The notes under the pieces: generated by a model
Told to the model about the DNA's origin: nothing
Databases searched by the model: none
What the model saw: the letters and a program-made list of their open reading frames with translations, nothing else
Made by a program: the position numbers and the translations under genes
NCBI GenBank assembly: GCA_030849075.1
Contig: JASAOO010003545.1
Location: 1-64,000 of the forward strand
Reading direction: 5' to 3'
DNA length: 64,000 bases
DNA from: Zelonia costaricensis
Lineage: Eukaryota > Euglenozoa > Kinetoplastea > Trypanosomatida > Trypanosomatidae
In this document: positions 20,547 through 32,800 of the stretch, piece by piece
How the letters are laid out: the number at the start of each line of letters is the position of its first letter
Position numbering within the stretch: the first letter of the stretch is position 1

Positions 20547-20684
20547 TCGCACCACCGTGTCCACATCCACATTCAGACGCACGGCTTTGCCTCTCTTGTC
20601 ATGGACGTTGTGGTGTGCGTCTGCGCTGCGGAGGGAGTGCTGACGCGACTTTCTCTTCCCTCTCGTCAGGTGTGCACATCGCAT

Positions 20685-20717
<33 letters not shown>
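20685..20717 (+). repeat. TG dinucleotide microsatellite
   Basis: About 16 TG units in the 3' flank of the acyl-CoA oxidase-like gene. Confidence 0.9.
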
Positions 20718-20719
<2 letters not shown>

Positions 20720-21215
20720 CGTGTACCTTCCAAGATATCGCGCGCAGGTGCGTGTTGCTCGTGGGTGTGTTTGCTCGAGCTATTCATTTCTGCTTTAGCC
20801 GGCCGATTCTCCAGAGTGTCGAGGTTGCGCAGCACACTGGCGCAGGTGTTGGAGGCGCTCGTACGATTTTGACGTTGCCTGGTGTCATTACAGAGCTGTT
20901 GTGGAAGAAGGGTGTGCGTGTGTGTGTGCGGTGGCGAAGGTGGGAGGGGAGCTGGAGGCCGCACGTGGTCGCTTCTCCCCTTCCTCCGCGCAGAAGGCAA
21001 AGGAACCAAAACAAAAAACAGCCACAGCGACTCAGCGTTGAACGCCTTCTCTGATTAGAGAGTCAACAACAGTGAGGGATCAGGTTTGTGCGCTTCATCT
21101 GCGGTAGGGGCTTACACCGCCGTGCCCTTTTCCTGAGCCGTTTAAAGGCCTACGCAGACGTGAAGGCCATGGCGGTCGCTTTGCGTAGTTGGCGGACATG
21201 CTACTACGCGTGTTG

Positions 21216-21219
<4 letters not shown>

Positions 21220-21253
<34 letters not shown>

Positions 21254-21256
21254 CAC
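21220..21256 (+). repeat. CA dinucleotide microsatellite
   Basis: About 18 CA units with one CG interruption, in the spacer before the PH-domain gene. Confidence 0.9.
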
Positions 21257-21418
21257 GAACTATCACCGTCACCACCTTCATCTGCTCTCTCTCTAATGCC
21301 TTCCCTTTCTCAATCGCCATCGCGTATGGCGCTTCTCGACCCCGAGCAGAGTGCGAGCGTGACGCCTGCGAATACACAGACGCGCACATCTACGGCGCGC
21401 ACCGGTGAGGGGAAAATA

Positions 21419-21421
<3 letters not shown>

Positions 21422-21458
<37 letters not shown>

Positions 21459-21459
21459 C
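21422..21459 (+). repeat. CA dinucleotide microsatellite
   Basis: A second CA array about 165 bases after the first, again with one CG interruption near its end. The shared interruption suggests the two arrays may be related. Confidence 0.9.
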
Positions 21460-22103
21460 GACGACGAAAAGAGAAGAGGAGCAGCACAGCTGCGCCATCG
21501 AGTCCTCAATACGGCCTACGTGGCACCGGCACCGCATCGGGCGCTCTCTTTCCCCTCTCCTTTCCCCTCGTTCATTCCCCATATCGCGTCGTGCACGCTG
21601 CCCGTCTGCGACATCAAGTTGTGTTAGCGCACTGCACTTTTCTTTTTGCAGTAATCGGGTGCTCTGCTTCCCCCTCCCCCCTCAGATTCCTTGGGTAATC
21701 TCGGTGCACCGCCACCCTGGCTGGTTTCTTTATCTGTTCGCTGTATCGCTTTCCTGTACGCACCTCCTTCATACTCGCATTCTTCTGTGCAGCACATCGT
21801 CTCCGTGGGGAGGTCTGCTGCTGCGCTATTAGAGAGTAGGCGCGTGTGTACTCGTGTGAGTGTGTGTGTATGTATGTTTATGCGTATGTAGTTGTAGAGG
21901 TCACGTTCTGTGCGCTTTTTCTCTGTTGTTGTCCCCTCCCCCTCTGTGGCTGTGTGTGTGTGTGCAGCGTGTCGCCAATCAACTCACTTCCCCTTATCCC
22001 GCTGACACACTTCTTTCCTTTTGGCCTGCACACGCACCGCTGGACGGCGTCTCGCGTTCTTGCAGGGACGCCAGATCGGGGAACCGGCTCTCTGCACGGC
22101 GCC

Positions 22104-23888
22104 ATGGACGGCGTTCACGAGGCGCACCTGTCGCGCATCCTTGAGGCACGCCGTCGCCGCGGTGTCCTCGGCGTCTATGCCGAGCCCGCCGCTGCCGCCC
22201 CGCCCCCGCGCGGCTCCGCCGCGAGTGTGATGTCACCGAGGCCACCAAGCCCACCAGCCCACCGACGCGCGTCCTCGGCGACAGGCACGCAGACGGCGCC
22301 TACCCGCACCGTGTCGGCGGGTGCGCAGACGTGGTCGACGCCGTTCTCGGCACCGCCGTCGAGCGCCACGAACGCGACGGGGGCCGGCGGTGCCGAGCGC
22401 TTCGGGTGGCGGCCAGGTGCAGCACGTAGTGGTGGCGGCGGCAATAACGAGAGGGCAGCGGCAGCGGCGTCGTCACCGAACCCGCTCCCCGCCAACGCGG
22501 TGTGGGACGGCGGGGTGCGGTTCCAGTCGCCGGGCCGCGTGCCCTCGCTCGCGTACAGCACACCAAACTCCGCGTCCCGCCGGCGCCATAGCCCGTGGCG
22601 GTCAGCGCCGACAGCGCCCACCCCCACATGGGCTGCCGGGCCGGCTGATGTGGAGAGTGGTGAGCGGCTGTGGCACGCCCGCGCGCCGTCAGTGGAGCCG
22701 CTGCCGGCGCCGCTGTTCGTGCCGCGGCCCCGCTCGTCGCCGCGCGAGCCGCTCTGGGGGCCGAGCACCGGGACTTCCTCCTCCTTCGCCGCACCGCGCT
22801 GGTTGAATGCCAACGGCGGGTCTTCATTTTCGCCGCGGCCGCTCACGACGACGTGGCGGAGCCGCAGCCCGCGCGACATGCCCACCACCGCTGCGGCGGC
22901 ATCACCGTCCTTCACGTGGTCACGCCCGGCCGCACCGCTGTCGACGACTTTCTCGCGCTGGGGCAGCGGTGGCGGAAGTGCGGCTCCACTAATGGCGTGG
23001 CCCACGCGGCGGACGTCGCCGCGCGGCGCGGCGGTGCAGGACAGTCGGTACCGCCACGAGTCCGCTTCGTCGCGCCCCCGCCACCGCAGCAGCCGCCACT
23101 ATCATCAAAGCAGTGGCAGCCGCGGCCATGCGTCCCGCTCGCGGAACGGGCGCCGGGGCAACGAAGGCGACGGGGAGGACGGGGAGGGAGAGGAAGGGGG
23201 TGATGCGTACCGCACTACGGCGCCGCGACGCGGTGACGCGCGTCAGCGGCATCGATCGTCCTCCTCACGTCGTAACGGACGCGGTGCGGGGGCGCGGGCG
23301 CGCGGGCCGAGCTACGCGCCACCGGTGGTGTACATGGGGTCTACGAGCGCAGCATCCTCGCGTGAGGGCAGCCCCAGCCGCCACCGCGGTTCCTCCGCGT
23401 TGGGCGCGGCACACTTCGGTGATGCGATGGCGCCGCACGCGCCGCCGCCGGTGGAGCGGAAGTTTGCACTGGGGCTCCCCGACGCGCGCTCAACCATGGA
23501 TCTGCGCACGAGCATCGAGACGCTACGTGCCGGGGACTGGTTTTACAAGTGGACCGCGAAGGGCGACTCGGTGCACCGTCGGTGGGTGTGGGTGGACACG
23601 AAGAGCTATCTGCTGGTCTGGAGCAACCACGAAACGCACAGCACGCACTTCTGCGGCAACGTGCGCCTCGATCACATCTGCCAAGTCACCTCGCGCGACC
23701 TGGCCAGCGTCGACGAGGACGGGTTCCCAAAGACGTACTACGTCCTGCTCATTGAGACGACGAAGCGGGTGTTGCAGCTGGCGACGGAGCTGCACGACAA
23801 GTGCGACGCGTGGTTCGAGGCGCTGAACAACCTGATGGGGTTCATTCATCGCAATGACATGGCAAAGGGCGCGCTGATCCCGGACTGA
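22104..23888 (+). CDS. Protein with C-terminal PH-like domain (Mcp5 type)
   Basis: A 594-residue protein. The first 460 or so residues are low in complexity, rich in Ser, Pro, Ala, Arg and Gly, with many R-x-x-S/T-P-like sites, and are probably disordered. Residues about 470-585 form a pleckstrin-homology-like domain: LRAGDWFYKWTAKGDSVHRR opens it, followed by WVWVDTKSYLLVW, a basic strand set and a final helix CDAWFEALNNLMG. The opening G-x-W-x-x-K-W...RRWVWV pattern resembles the Mcp5-type PH domain found in cell-cortex anchors. A role at a membrane or the cytoskeleton is a reasonable inference, but no partner can be named. The start is the first ATG after the acceptor-like TTGCAG near 22067. 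A frame open further 5' is TG-repeat-derived. Confidence 0.88.
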   Translation: MDGVHEAHLSRILEARRRRGVLGVYAEPAAAAPPPRGSAASVMSPRPPSPPAHRRASSATGTQTAPTRTVSAGAQTWSTPFSAPPSSATNATGAGGAERFGWRPGAARSGGGGNNERAAAAASSPNPLPANAVWDGGVRFQSPGRVPSLAYSTPNSASRRRHSPWRSAPTAPTPTWAAGPADVESGERLWHARAPSVEPLPAPLFVPRPRSSPREPLWGPSTGTSSSFAAPRWLNANGGSSFSPRPLTTTWRSRSPRDMPTTAAAASPSFTWSRPAAPLSTTFSRWGSGGGSAAPLMAWPTRRTSPRGAAVQDSRYRHESASSRPRHRSSRHYHQSSGSRGHASRSRNGRRGNEGDGEDGEGEEGGDAYRTTAPRRGDARQRHRSSSSRRNGRGAGARARGPSYAPPVVYMGSTSAASSREGSPSRHRGSSALGAAHFGDAMAPHAPPPVERKFALGLPDARSTMDLRTSIETLRAGDWFYKWTAKGDSVHRRWVWVDTKSYLLVWSNHETHSTHFCGNVRLDHICQVTSRDLASVDEDGFPKTYYVLLIETTKRVLQLATELHDKCDAWFEALNNLMGFIHRNDMAKGALIPD

Positions 23889-24251
23889 GCTCGCGGATTG
23901 GGATGGGCTTGTATAGAATGTACGGTAGAAGGCGTCAGAGAAGGGATGGGGTGGGGAGGGGACGGCATCAAGGACGCAGTGGAGAGTAAGACTGACGACG
24001 GTGGCGGTGGTGCAGCTCGCGGCACGCACGTTGCACACCACACCGCTGACGTTCCGAACCCCTCTTCCCCTTACCGACCTCTCCCTTCCGATGGTGCCGG
24101 GGCTGTGAGTTGCATTGCTGCGGGACGGCATGGATGCCTGCGTCCGTGCGTGTGAAGCGACTGGACGTGACGATGCTCTTACGTGTCGTTACTGTTTTGA
24201 GTGTTTGTGGTGCGCTTCAGGCGAGAGCGAGATGAGCCTGATACACACACA

Positions 24252-24290
<39 letters not shown>

Positions 24291-25507
24291 TCAGACGTCG
24301 CGAAGCGGTTTTGGACTTCACGGAGGTGGCATCAGGCTGGCGACGCGGGTGTGTGTGTGTGTGTTTGAATTGTCGTTGTTTTCGGCCGCAGACCTTTTCG
24401 TTCTAATCACCCACCCCCTCCTTTCATCTCTTCCCTTGTACCACTACTCCCCCTCCCTTCTCTCCGCACAACACGGTTTCGCGTCACGCGCCAGGCCTGT
24501 GGCCTGCTACACGCCTCTGTCCTCTCTTCGTTGCCTCGTGCGCTGTTGAGCTGGGTCCCTCGTGCCCCACCTTTTCAATGCCCCCCCTCCCCCCCCCTCT
24601 TCCTTCGCTCTTGGGACCGCAGTTGAAGGTACGTGGCACGTTGCGGGAGGCATCGGACCTCAGCGCGTGAGGCAGAGGCGAGTGCAGGTGGGCAAAAGCA
24701 ACAACAACACGAAATGCGCGTGAGAGAAGGCGAGAGGCAGACAAATCTGCGTGCGTGAGTGTGCCGCCGCCAAACGTGTCCCCCCCCACACCCCATAGAC
24801 TCCCTCTGTCCCCCTTCCCAATGTTGCAAGCACACACACACACACCGTGAGGGGCGTGTTGGCTGCCTGGCCCTTCCTCCCGCCACCCCTCCCTCCCCTC
24901 CCCTCCTCTTCCTCGTCGTCGCACGCGTGTGTGCGACTGCACAAAAAAAGGAAGAAAGGAAAAAAGCGCCACCACGGCGAAAGGGGGAGGAGAGCGCAGA
25001 CGGAAGGTGTGGCTGCCATCGCCTTCTTTCTTGCTCACTCACTCTCTCTCTCTCGCGGTGCCACGAGCGGCGCGCCTCGCGATCGACCTTTTCCCAGCCG
25101 GGGACGCGGCCTGTGTTGCTGCCTCGACCTCACGCGACAGTGCTCACCCACGCCCCTTGCACCATGTTTCACTTTCTCACTGCACCTTCCATTCCCAAAC
25201 CTCTCTGTTCTGCTCTTTTTTTCCCTTTTCTGTGCGAGCAGCATCGTCTTCTTGCCGGTGTACGACGACTCTCAGTCGGCTATCACAAGGCAGCGCACCC
25301 GAGGACCTGCCTCCCTACATCGGCGCTCAGCGACCTCTCTCCCTCCTCAGCTTCGCCCTATCCGCTACAGCGCAAGCCACACCAGACCAGCGCGTCAACG
25401 CGCTCTCTTTCTTACAGCTTCCGTAGACGGCACCGACGGCGGGGAGGGTGGAACCCAGCGCTCCACTTAGATCAACGATACATACACATACACTTTCATA
25501 CAAGCCC
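23889..25507 (+). other. Spacer of 1.6 kb with CA array
   Basis: A CA array lies at 24243-24289 and a TG stretch at 24349-24365. C/T-rich segments lie at about 24400-24475 and 24850-24920. Frames here are pyrimidine-driven and no gene was seen. Confidence 0.6.
24243..24289 (+). repeat. CA dinucleotide microsatellite
   Basis: About 23 CA units with one CAGA variant, the longest dinucleotide array noted in the window. A TG stretch follows about 60 bases later, so the two could pair as a hairpin. Confidence 0.9.
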
Positions 25508-28012
25508 ATGTTTGCCGACCGCGGTCCGAACCGTGTGCCGGCCGCGCCGGCTGTCAAGATCCCAACGCTGGGCTCCCCACGCGACGGCGTCGCCGTGCCT
25601 GTCACGGCCACGAGTACAGTGGCTGCGGTGCGGAGCGCGCTGGCTGCGTACACTCCGTCCACCAGCTTCAAGCGACGCGCCCCCGTCACGCGCTCGACTG
25701 CACCGACCGGCGGCGAAGCGACGTCTCACATGGCGCGGGTTGAGGTGCACGAGTGCGGCACAAGCTTCGGCGGCGCTGAGGACGCCGAACAGTACAAGGA
25801 CACACCGCATGCCTGGGGGGAGGGGCCGCTCGACTCCTTCCAGCGCGCACCTCCTGAGGCAGTGGGGGACAGCCCAGTGGACCGTGCGAAGCTGAGTCAC
25901 GAGCGCGTGCACCAGCTGGAGGGCAACCGAGAGCGGCGCCTGCCCGACGCACCGCAGGAGCGTCCAGGGCTTCCCACGTCGGTCTGGGTCGAGACGGAGA
26001 GTGTCCGGCGCTCTCCACCTCCGATGGACCCCGCGGCGCTGATGGGGCACGGGGCAACAGGCGAGCTCCTCTTGCAGAAGGAGGAGTTTCTGGAGCGCCT
26101 CGTGCAGCGGGTGCGGGCAAGCTGCGCGGAGCTCACGCAGGAGCACCGCCGCACGAGTCCGCCAGCGAGAGCCGCAGCAGCGCACCGCAGCGGCGGCGCA
26201 CAGCGTCTTTCACCGCCGCCGCGACGGCCATCCTCACCCCTGGCTGTCGCGGACGAGCACCTCGAAGCAGACGGGGAGTCCGGAGAGCGGGGACGCCGCT
26301 GCAGGTCACGCGGGCGGTCGCGCTCTCGCAGTCCGTCCCCGGTCTCCGCAACTGCCACATCGCAGAGCCGCAACGCGGCGCACGTCCAGGGCACCAACAG
26401 CGGGTACGTGCGTCGCTCGTGGTCGTCGTCGCCTTCGCCAGACCCGCGGCCGCCCGCCACCGACCTGTACGCACCAGGAGGCGCCCTGCACAGCAGCCTG
26501 CAGCACAGTCGGTGCTCTGGCGTGTCACGTGGGCGGCGCTCGGTGAGTGCGGAGCCGGTCGGTGACGCTGCGGTCGGCACGAGCAGCCCGGAGCCGGGGC
26601 CGGCGCGTGTGGGCAACGCAGTCGTGGAGCTCAGCGACCACGCCGAGCGCTCGGGGCAGCCCCCGCCACGCCGTGACGCGTCGGCACCTTCGACGCCGCG
26701 CACAGTGTCGGCCTCGCACCCGCAGTGGTCCCCGCACCCCGTGCAGGAGCCGCGGCCGGCATGGAACCAGCGCCAGCCGCCGCACCGGCAGCGGCCCGTC
26801 GTCAGCGTGCCCGGCTCGCAGCGGGGCGCGTCACGCAGCCCGGCGCGCGTCGCCAGTGACGCGAACCCCCGCAGTGCCGCCGTGGCGGACGAGCGGCACG
26901 CACGTGCTGGCCCGCAGCACAGCGCGGAGCGGGCCCTGCGACGCACGGCTTCGTGCGGCAGCGCCTCCCGCGGCGTCGAGGCCGCACCCCGCTCGACTCC
27001 GTCGTCATCGCCTGCGGCAGTGCCACCGCAGTCCACACCGTCGTCTGCAGCCTCGTCGCTGCGCCGGTCCACCTCGAACACTCCGCCGGCGTCTGCAGCG
27101 TCTGCCTCGCCTGCCGCTCGTCGCGAGGCGGCGGGTGCGGCTGTCACGGGTCCCGCCACTGCCGCTGGCGCCGCCCCTGCCACCGCTAACACGGCCGTCA
27201 CCTCGCTTGCGTCGCCGCCGTCTGCGCGGGCGCTCTTCCTCAGCCACGACGCCGACAGCGTGGCCGCCTCGCACTCCCCTATCGACGGGTCTGCGTCGGC
27301 AACGCCGTCGCCGCAGTCGGCTCACATGGCAGCGCTCACACCTTGCGCTGAGGCACCGACGACCGCGTCGCTGACGACGACGACGACCACCGGCAGCAGC
27401 GCTGTCTTGGCAGCGCACCTGCAGCGTCAGTGCGACGCAGCACTCGCACGCGCGGCGCGGGCTGAGCGACAGTGCGAGGTGCTCACTCACGCGCTGGAGC
27501 AGCTGCTGGTGGAGCGGGCTGCCGACAAGGCCGCGTGGGAAGCACGTCAGACAGCGCTGGAGCTGAAGCTGGGCAAGGTGTCTGCGTGGATCGCGAACAT
27601 CGACGCCGAGGCGGACGTGCAGCCACCCGCGGACGCGCCTACTGCACGCGCCGTGGCAAGCACCACGGTGCCCGACGTCCTTGACGGAGCTTCCAGTGCT
27701 TCTACAGACGTCTCAGCACTCGCAACGAGGACCACTGCTCAGCAGGTGCCCGCTGCCGGAGACGAGAAGACGTGGCAGGGCCCGCTGGCAGGGAAGTCGA
27801 GTGTCGCCGACGACAGTGGTCAGCACAGCGCGGAGGCGAGTCCGTCGCCGTGCGTGCCTGGCGCGACCCCGACACCGGCGCGGCGCATCTGCAGTGGCGG
27901 CAGCAGCACCGCCGCCACCGCTGCACAGGACAGCGCTGGCGGCTCCACCGGACAGGTGCGTCTACCGCCGTCGCCACCGCTGGTGATGCGCATGTACGGC
28001 GCAGCGGCGTAG
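25508..28012 (+). CDS. Low-complexity protein with C-terminal coiled coil
   Basis: An 834-residue protein of unknown family. Most of it is rich in Ser, Pro, Arg and Ala and probably disordered, including an Arg/Ser stretch near residues 260-300. A short amphipathic helix is predicted at about 183-216 (LLLQKEEFLERLVQRVRASC). A clear coiled coil lies at about 629-700 (LAAHLQRQCDAALARAARAE onwards). The tail from 700 is again low in complexity. Such architecture is common in cytoskeletal, basal-body and flagellum-attachment proteins of trypanosomatids, but nothing specific can be claimed. The ATG at 25508 was chosen because upstream in-frame codons come from CA-rich spacer. Codon bias supports expression. 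Confidence 0.82.
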   Translation: MFADRGPNRVPAAPAVKIPTLGSPRDGVAVPVTATSTVAAVRSALAAYTPSTSFKRRAPVTRSTAPTGGEATSHMARVEVHECGTSFGGAEDAEQYKDTPHAWGEGPLDSFQRAPPEAVGDSPVDRAKLSHERVHQLEGNRERRLPDAPQERPGLPTSVWVETESVRRSPPPMDPAALMGHGATGELLLQKEEFLERLVQRVRASCAELTQEHRRTSPPARAAAAHRSGGAQRLSPPPRRPSSPLAVADEHLEADGESGERGRRCRSRGRSRSRSPSPVSATATSQSRNAAHVQGTNSGYVRRSWSSSPSPDPRPPATDLYAPGGALHSSLQHSRCSGVSRGRRSVSAEPVGDAAVGTSSPEPGPARVGNAVVELSDHAERSGQPPPRRDASAPSTPRTVSASHPQWSPHPVQEPRPAWNQRQPPHRQRPVVSVPGSQRGASRSPARVASDANPRSAAVADERHARAGPQHSAERALRRTASCGSASRGVEAAPRSTPSSSPAAVPPQSTPSSAASSLRRSTSNTPPASAASASPAARREAAGAAVTGPATAAGAAPATANTAVTSLASPPSARALFLSHDADSVAASHSPIDGSASATPSPQSAHMAALTPCAEAPTTASLTTTTTTGSSAVLAAHLQRQCDAALARAARAERQCEVLTHALEQLLVERAADKAAWEARQTALELKLGKVSAWIANIDAEADVQPPADAPTARAVASTTVPDVLDGASSASTDVSALATRTTAQQVPAAGDEKTWQGPLAGKSSVADDSGQHSAEASPSPCVPGATPTPARRICSGGSSTAATAAQDSAGGSTGQVRLPPSPPLVMRMYGAAA

Positions 28013-29804
28013 CGGCAACAGAGTACCTGACGTTCAAGAGCGAACGAAGCCAGCCAACCTGCAAGCGGCACCACATGGAGGCCGTGCATGTGGCTCTCGT
28101 GTCTGCACGCCGCGACGCACCACGCATTCTTCCTGCACCGCTCCCCGTCACATGTTTTCGCTTTTTTCCTATGCCGCTTAGAAGTACCGGAAGAGAAGGG
28201 GGGAAGGTCTGCTGCCAAAAAAAAAACCAGTAAGACAGCAGTGATTCCCCTGTCACGTGATCTGTGTCTGGCCTCACGCCCTTCCGCCCCATGTTATCTT
28301 CAGAACACGCATTTAGAGAGGGTTTAGCAAAGCCCGTAGAACGCAAATAGAGCGTCCCCCCAGACAACTGAAGCGTGCTAACGCTGATCTCGAACGTGCC
28401 GTCTCTGCTTTCCCACCCTTTTCGAGTTTGCGTTCCGCTTTGAACTTGCGGTCTGCTGCGTTGTCTCCTGGTTCACCGAAAAGCGGTGGGGCCCGGACCT
28501 CGCGCAGGCGTGCGCTTTTGGTTCTTAGATTTCGATGCTTCCTTCTTTTCCGCAGAACGGGAGATTTTTTCTTCTCTTGGTTTCTCGTTGAGGTGACCTT
28601 TTTTTTTTTGGCGCTCCTTGGAGGACACTCTGCACCCTCGCTGCAATTCGTCGGAAATGGGGGGGGAGGAAGGGTGGGCGAGAGTCCCCGTGCACGTTGC
28701 GGCGGCGGGGGCGGGTGAGAGAGAGTACGTCGAAGCTACCCGAACGGAAAGCGCAGCGATGCCTGTTGAGGTGAAGAATGGGACAGAGCCGTGGAGGGGT
28801 GGGGGCGAGGGTTGCAGAGCTGGATGGACCTGAGAAGCAGCACGCGGTAAGCGAGGTTGACTCGATGAAATGCCTCGGGCAACGCATTCGTTTTTGCTGT
28901 TTCCTCGACTCGTCGCGTGCGTTGTCAACGTCCATCGCGCGCAACTCTCGCCTGCTGGTGTGCTGTGGCCTCGCTTTCTCTCTCCTGCTCCACGTCTCGC
29001 TTCCACAGCTCCGCTTCTTCTGCCGTGGGGTGCTGGTTGTTTTGGTTTCTCGCACCCGCACTCTCACCTCGCCTGTCATCCTCTCCACTCCCTTCATGCA
29101 CGTCTGAAGCACACACATACACACACACCAAACTCACGATACCCCCCTCCCCCCTCCCCCGTCAGCGCCACGAGGTATGCACACGTCCCCTGACCTCCTC
29201 CTCCTCTGCCGCGGGTCGTGCGCTGGCTCAGACTTGCACGCCCACCGCAAGCAGCATCAGAACGGGCGCCACGTGTAGCGCCTGTCGTCCCCTGTCCTCC
29301 ACTCTGCCACAAAAGGCGGTGGCGGGGGCGGGGCGGCGGGGGCGGGAAAGCGGTGTTCGCAACAAAGCTCCTCCTTGACGCCTCTCTTCCTCTCCCTCCC
29401 TCCCTCTCGCACTTTCACCTGTCCAGAGGGTGCTGTTGCGTCGCCCGCCTGGAAGGGCACCCACCCACCCGCACTCGTACACAGAAACTCATTCACCCGT
29501 TCCTCATCCTCTCCAATAGAAGCACCGTGTGTCTTTGTGTGTGTGGCTTTGCATAAAGTAGTGGGGGCCCGGTGGCGCTTGACGAGACGTCTCCACGGCG
29601 GCATCGCGCCGCGCCAAACCGACACACACTTTGACAGAGACTCACACACATACACATACGCACACAACCAGATATACAGACGGTCCTAGAACAGGACGTG
29701 CGCGCTTTCGGCACACAAACACACACACACACACACGTACCCCGCGTGCGACAGCACGAGAGCGGCGACCACTGCCCCCTTTCCCCAGTCCGTTCGCGGT
29801 ACTC
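28013..29804 (+). other. Spacer of 1.8 kb, no gene seen
   Basis: The spacer is of mixed composition with T runs near 28563-28610 and G/C-rich stretches at about 28660-28715 and 29305-29350. A strong C/T tract at about 29376-29424 is followed by AG at 29425-29426. A CA array lies at 29712-29736 shortly before the next ATG. Confidence 0.55.
29712..29736 (+). repeat. CA dinucleotide microsatellite
   Basis: About 12 CA units in the 5' flank of the 1156-residue protein gene. Confidence 0.85.
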
Positions 29805-32800
29805 ATGTCCGGCGGGAGAATGCGCGGCCGGCAGCCCACCCCATCGCCACCGGCCGTGCGGCACGTCGACGTCGAGGAGGCGCTGCGCCTTATGCAGGCG
29901 GCGTCGGAGCGGCAGAGCGCCGGGGCCGCCAGCGTCCTCGCCCCGTTGGTGCGCTCTGCAGCGCACCTCGCCGCGCAGTGCACCCCGGCACTCTTCTCCA
30001 CCGTGCTGGACGCGTGCGACGCGACGCTGGCGGTGGAGGCGTCCCCGAAGAAGCTGACGATGCTGAATGCCGCGTGGAAGCTGCTGCTCACCATCGCATC
30101 GCACGCAGGCGTGCCGTTCGACGATTTCAACGTCGCCGTGACCCACATGATTGACCAGCTGCGGTGGGGTGTGCTGACGCACGACTGGAGCGACAAGACG
30201 CGCGTGCGACTCGCAACATTTTTTGCCTCGCACGTCGTCTCCGCCATCCGTGCACATCCGCGGTGGCTGCTCGCCTGTCTTGACGCGGGGCCGGACACTG
30301 CGACGAGCAGCGCGGTGCCGCAGCTGGTGAGGCTTTACCTCGCGGTCTGCGTCACGCTCGCCACCAGCGCCCGTGACGCCACCGCCCTCGCCGCGCTGCA
30401 CGACAACATTGTTGTCCGCCTGCACGCCATCTTCCACTGCCTCGGCGGCGCCGCCGTTGCGCTGGACGAGGAGGCCTGCGCGGGTGCGGAGGCCGAGGCC
30501 GCGCGGTGCGGGGCCGGCGATGAAGGCGAAGACGGCGCTGCGGCAGCGGGGCCATCGCGTGCCGCACCTCCGTATTCCGCACACGCGCTGCAGGCGCTGC
30601 TCGCCCAGTGCGTGTCGACAGCGGCGGCACGCGAAATCGAGGAGGCGGCAGAGGGCGGACTGACTGCCCGCATGGCGACGGCAACGGCGGCGCTCAGCCT
30701 GTACCTGCACGTCGTGCGCGGTGCACTGGAGGCGACAACGACGGCGGAGGCAGAGGCGGAGGCTGGTCAGGGCGACTCGGCGCCGCTCTCGCACAGCCGC
30801 CACGGCAGCTCACGCGATCCGGTGGACGACGCCGCGGCCGAGGGTGCGGTTGCCGGTGCTGCGGTGTCGTGCGGCTCCTCGTCACGCCAGCTCCCGCGCG
30901 CCGCTTTGTCCCTTTTGCAGTCAAGTCTGGTGTGGTGGACGCAGCCAGCGGCGCCGCAGGTGGTGGTGGTCGCCGAAACCGATGGGCCAGCAGACGTCAA
31001 CGCACTGCGAGGGGAGGTCGTGGCGTGCGCCGCTGCGCTGCCTTTGGGCACCTTTGCCGACAACGCGTTGCCGCAGGACGCGACTGTGGCGGCGTCGGGC
31101 GTGTCGCTGCGTGCGATGTGGACCGACAGCCTGGCCACCGTGTGGCTGCACGCACTGCGTCGCCGCGGTGCGCATCTCAGTAGCACAGGGGAGGGCAGCG
31201 AAGAGCTCGCGGTCTCCTCCGTGGCGCCTACTGCCTTTGGCAGTTCAGGCGAGGACCTCGCCGCGCACGTGCTCGCCTCGCTGGCCAACGCCCTGTCACC
31301 CTCCTCCCCGTGCACGCCGACTGCGCCGCTGCCTCCCCCTCCACCAACTTCCACGGCGCCGCTGCTGCTGCTGGACGCGTGGGCCCTGATGCTGGAGAGG
31401 GCAGAGTCGGCCGCGGCAAGCGCGGTGGCGGACGCCCGCGACGACGCAGCCCACCTCGTCCGGGCGCTGCTGCAGGTGATGGCCGACCTGCGCTGTGGTG
31501 CCGCGCTGATGGTCGAGTCACTCCTGCGGCTCTCTTCTCCGGCGCCGTCCATGCAGACCTCGCCTGACCGCCGAGACCCCGCAAGCCCAGCGCACGCACA
31601 TCGCGTGGGAGATGACGCCGCCGCCGGTGCCGCGGCGGCGGCGGCGCGGGTGCTGCGCCAGTGGATTGGCGCCGCGGTGGCGCTGGTGGCGTACGGGGAC
31701 GCAATGCTGGGGCTGCCGCAGGCGAACCGGGAGGCCGCGGCGGACGGGGAGGCGGGCTCTGGCGTTTCCTACGCTGCGGCGCGTACCGTGGCCACGCTGG
31801 CAACCGTCATGCGCTCGCACATCAGCTCGTGCGGCGATGCTGGCACGATGGGCATCGATGACGCCGTGGAAGGGCTGCGTGCGGCCCTCGTCACCGCGCA
31901 GCAGCAGCAACAGCAACCTCACAGCACCGAAACGGCACTTCATCTGCTCGCTGTCCCCGGTGCACTGACGGCGGTGTTCGACGCCGTGCTGCAGCACACC
32001 ACCACGCACGTTCAACCTGCACACGACGCGGCAGACGTCGTGGAGCTATGCGGAGGTGAGCTGCGAGCCAGGCTGCTGCCCCTCGCCTCCTCCTTCAAGT
32101 CCCTCACGCACACCCTTCAGGCACTCATGAGTGCGTCCCCAAGCACGACGGACCACAACGTAGTGCTGCGCTGCGACGGTGCGCGTGTGGCTCGCTGGGT
32201 GGCGGCGAGGCTGCTGGACGGCGCGGCGGCGGTGCCGCTGACGGACTGCGCCGAGGACGCCGTGCTAGTCGCATGCGTGCGGCGGTGGACGGACATTGCC
32301 TTCTCCGCTGCGACAGCCGCGTTGGACGGCGGTACGGACGGCAGCGACCCGGTCGCCGTGGCCGACGCCGCTGCGGCGCTGCTGCGGGTGATGGAGGAAT
32401 GCACGACACTGCCGTTGGAGAGGCTGCGGCTGTCCGAGCACGCGACCCACGCGCTGATGTCGCTGCTGCAGGGGGGCGACGGCGACCAGCTCGCAGCGGA
32501 GGACGGGGAGGACAGCGCCGACTCAATGCGAAGCGAGCACAAGCGCGATACCGCTCTCACAGGCGCCGGTCCCTCGTGGAATGTGCTTCACCGCGCCGCG
32601 GCCACTCAGTGGGACGCCGCGTGTGAGTGGCTGGCCGCTCGCTGTGATGTCAACACAGCGCACACGGATGCCCCTGTGGCGGACTCGACGACGGCACTCG
32701 CAGACGAGCTCCGCGCCGCGCTGCCGCTTGGCGATACCGTGGAATGCTCACGTGACCGCCGCGAGCACGCGGTGGTCACCGCCCCGGCTAGCGCGGAGAC

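Larger units (their letters stand above)
20547..22103 (+). other. Microsatellite-rich spacer of 1.6 kb
   Basis: The spacer holds a TG array at 20685-20717 about 140 bases after the stop, CA arrays at 21220-21256 and 21422-21459, and TG-rich sequence at about 21842-21888 and 21950-21964. C/T tracts lie between. An acceptor-like TTGCAG lies at about 22062-22067, some 37 bases before the next ATG. No gene was seen. Confidence 0.6.
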
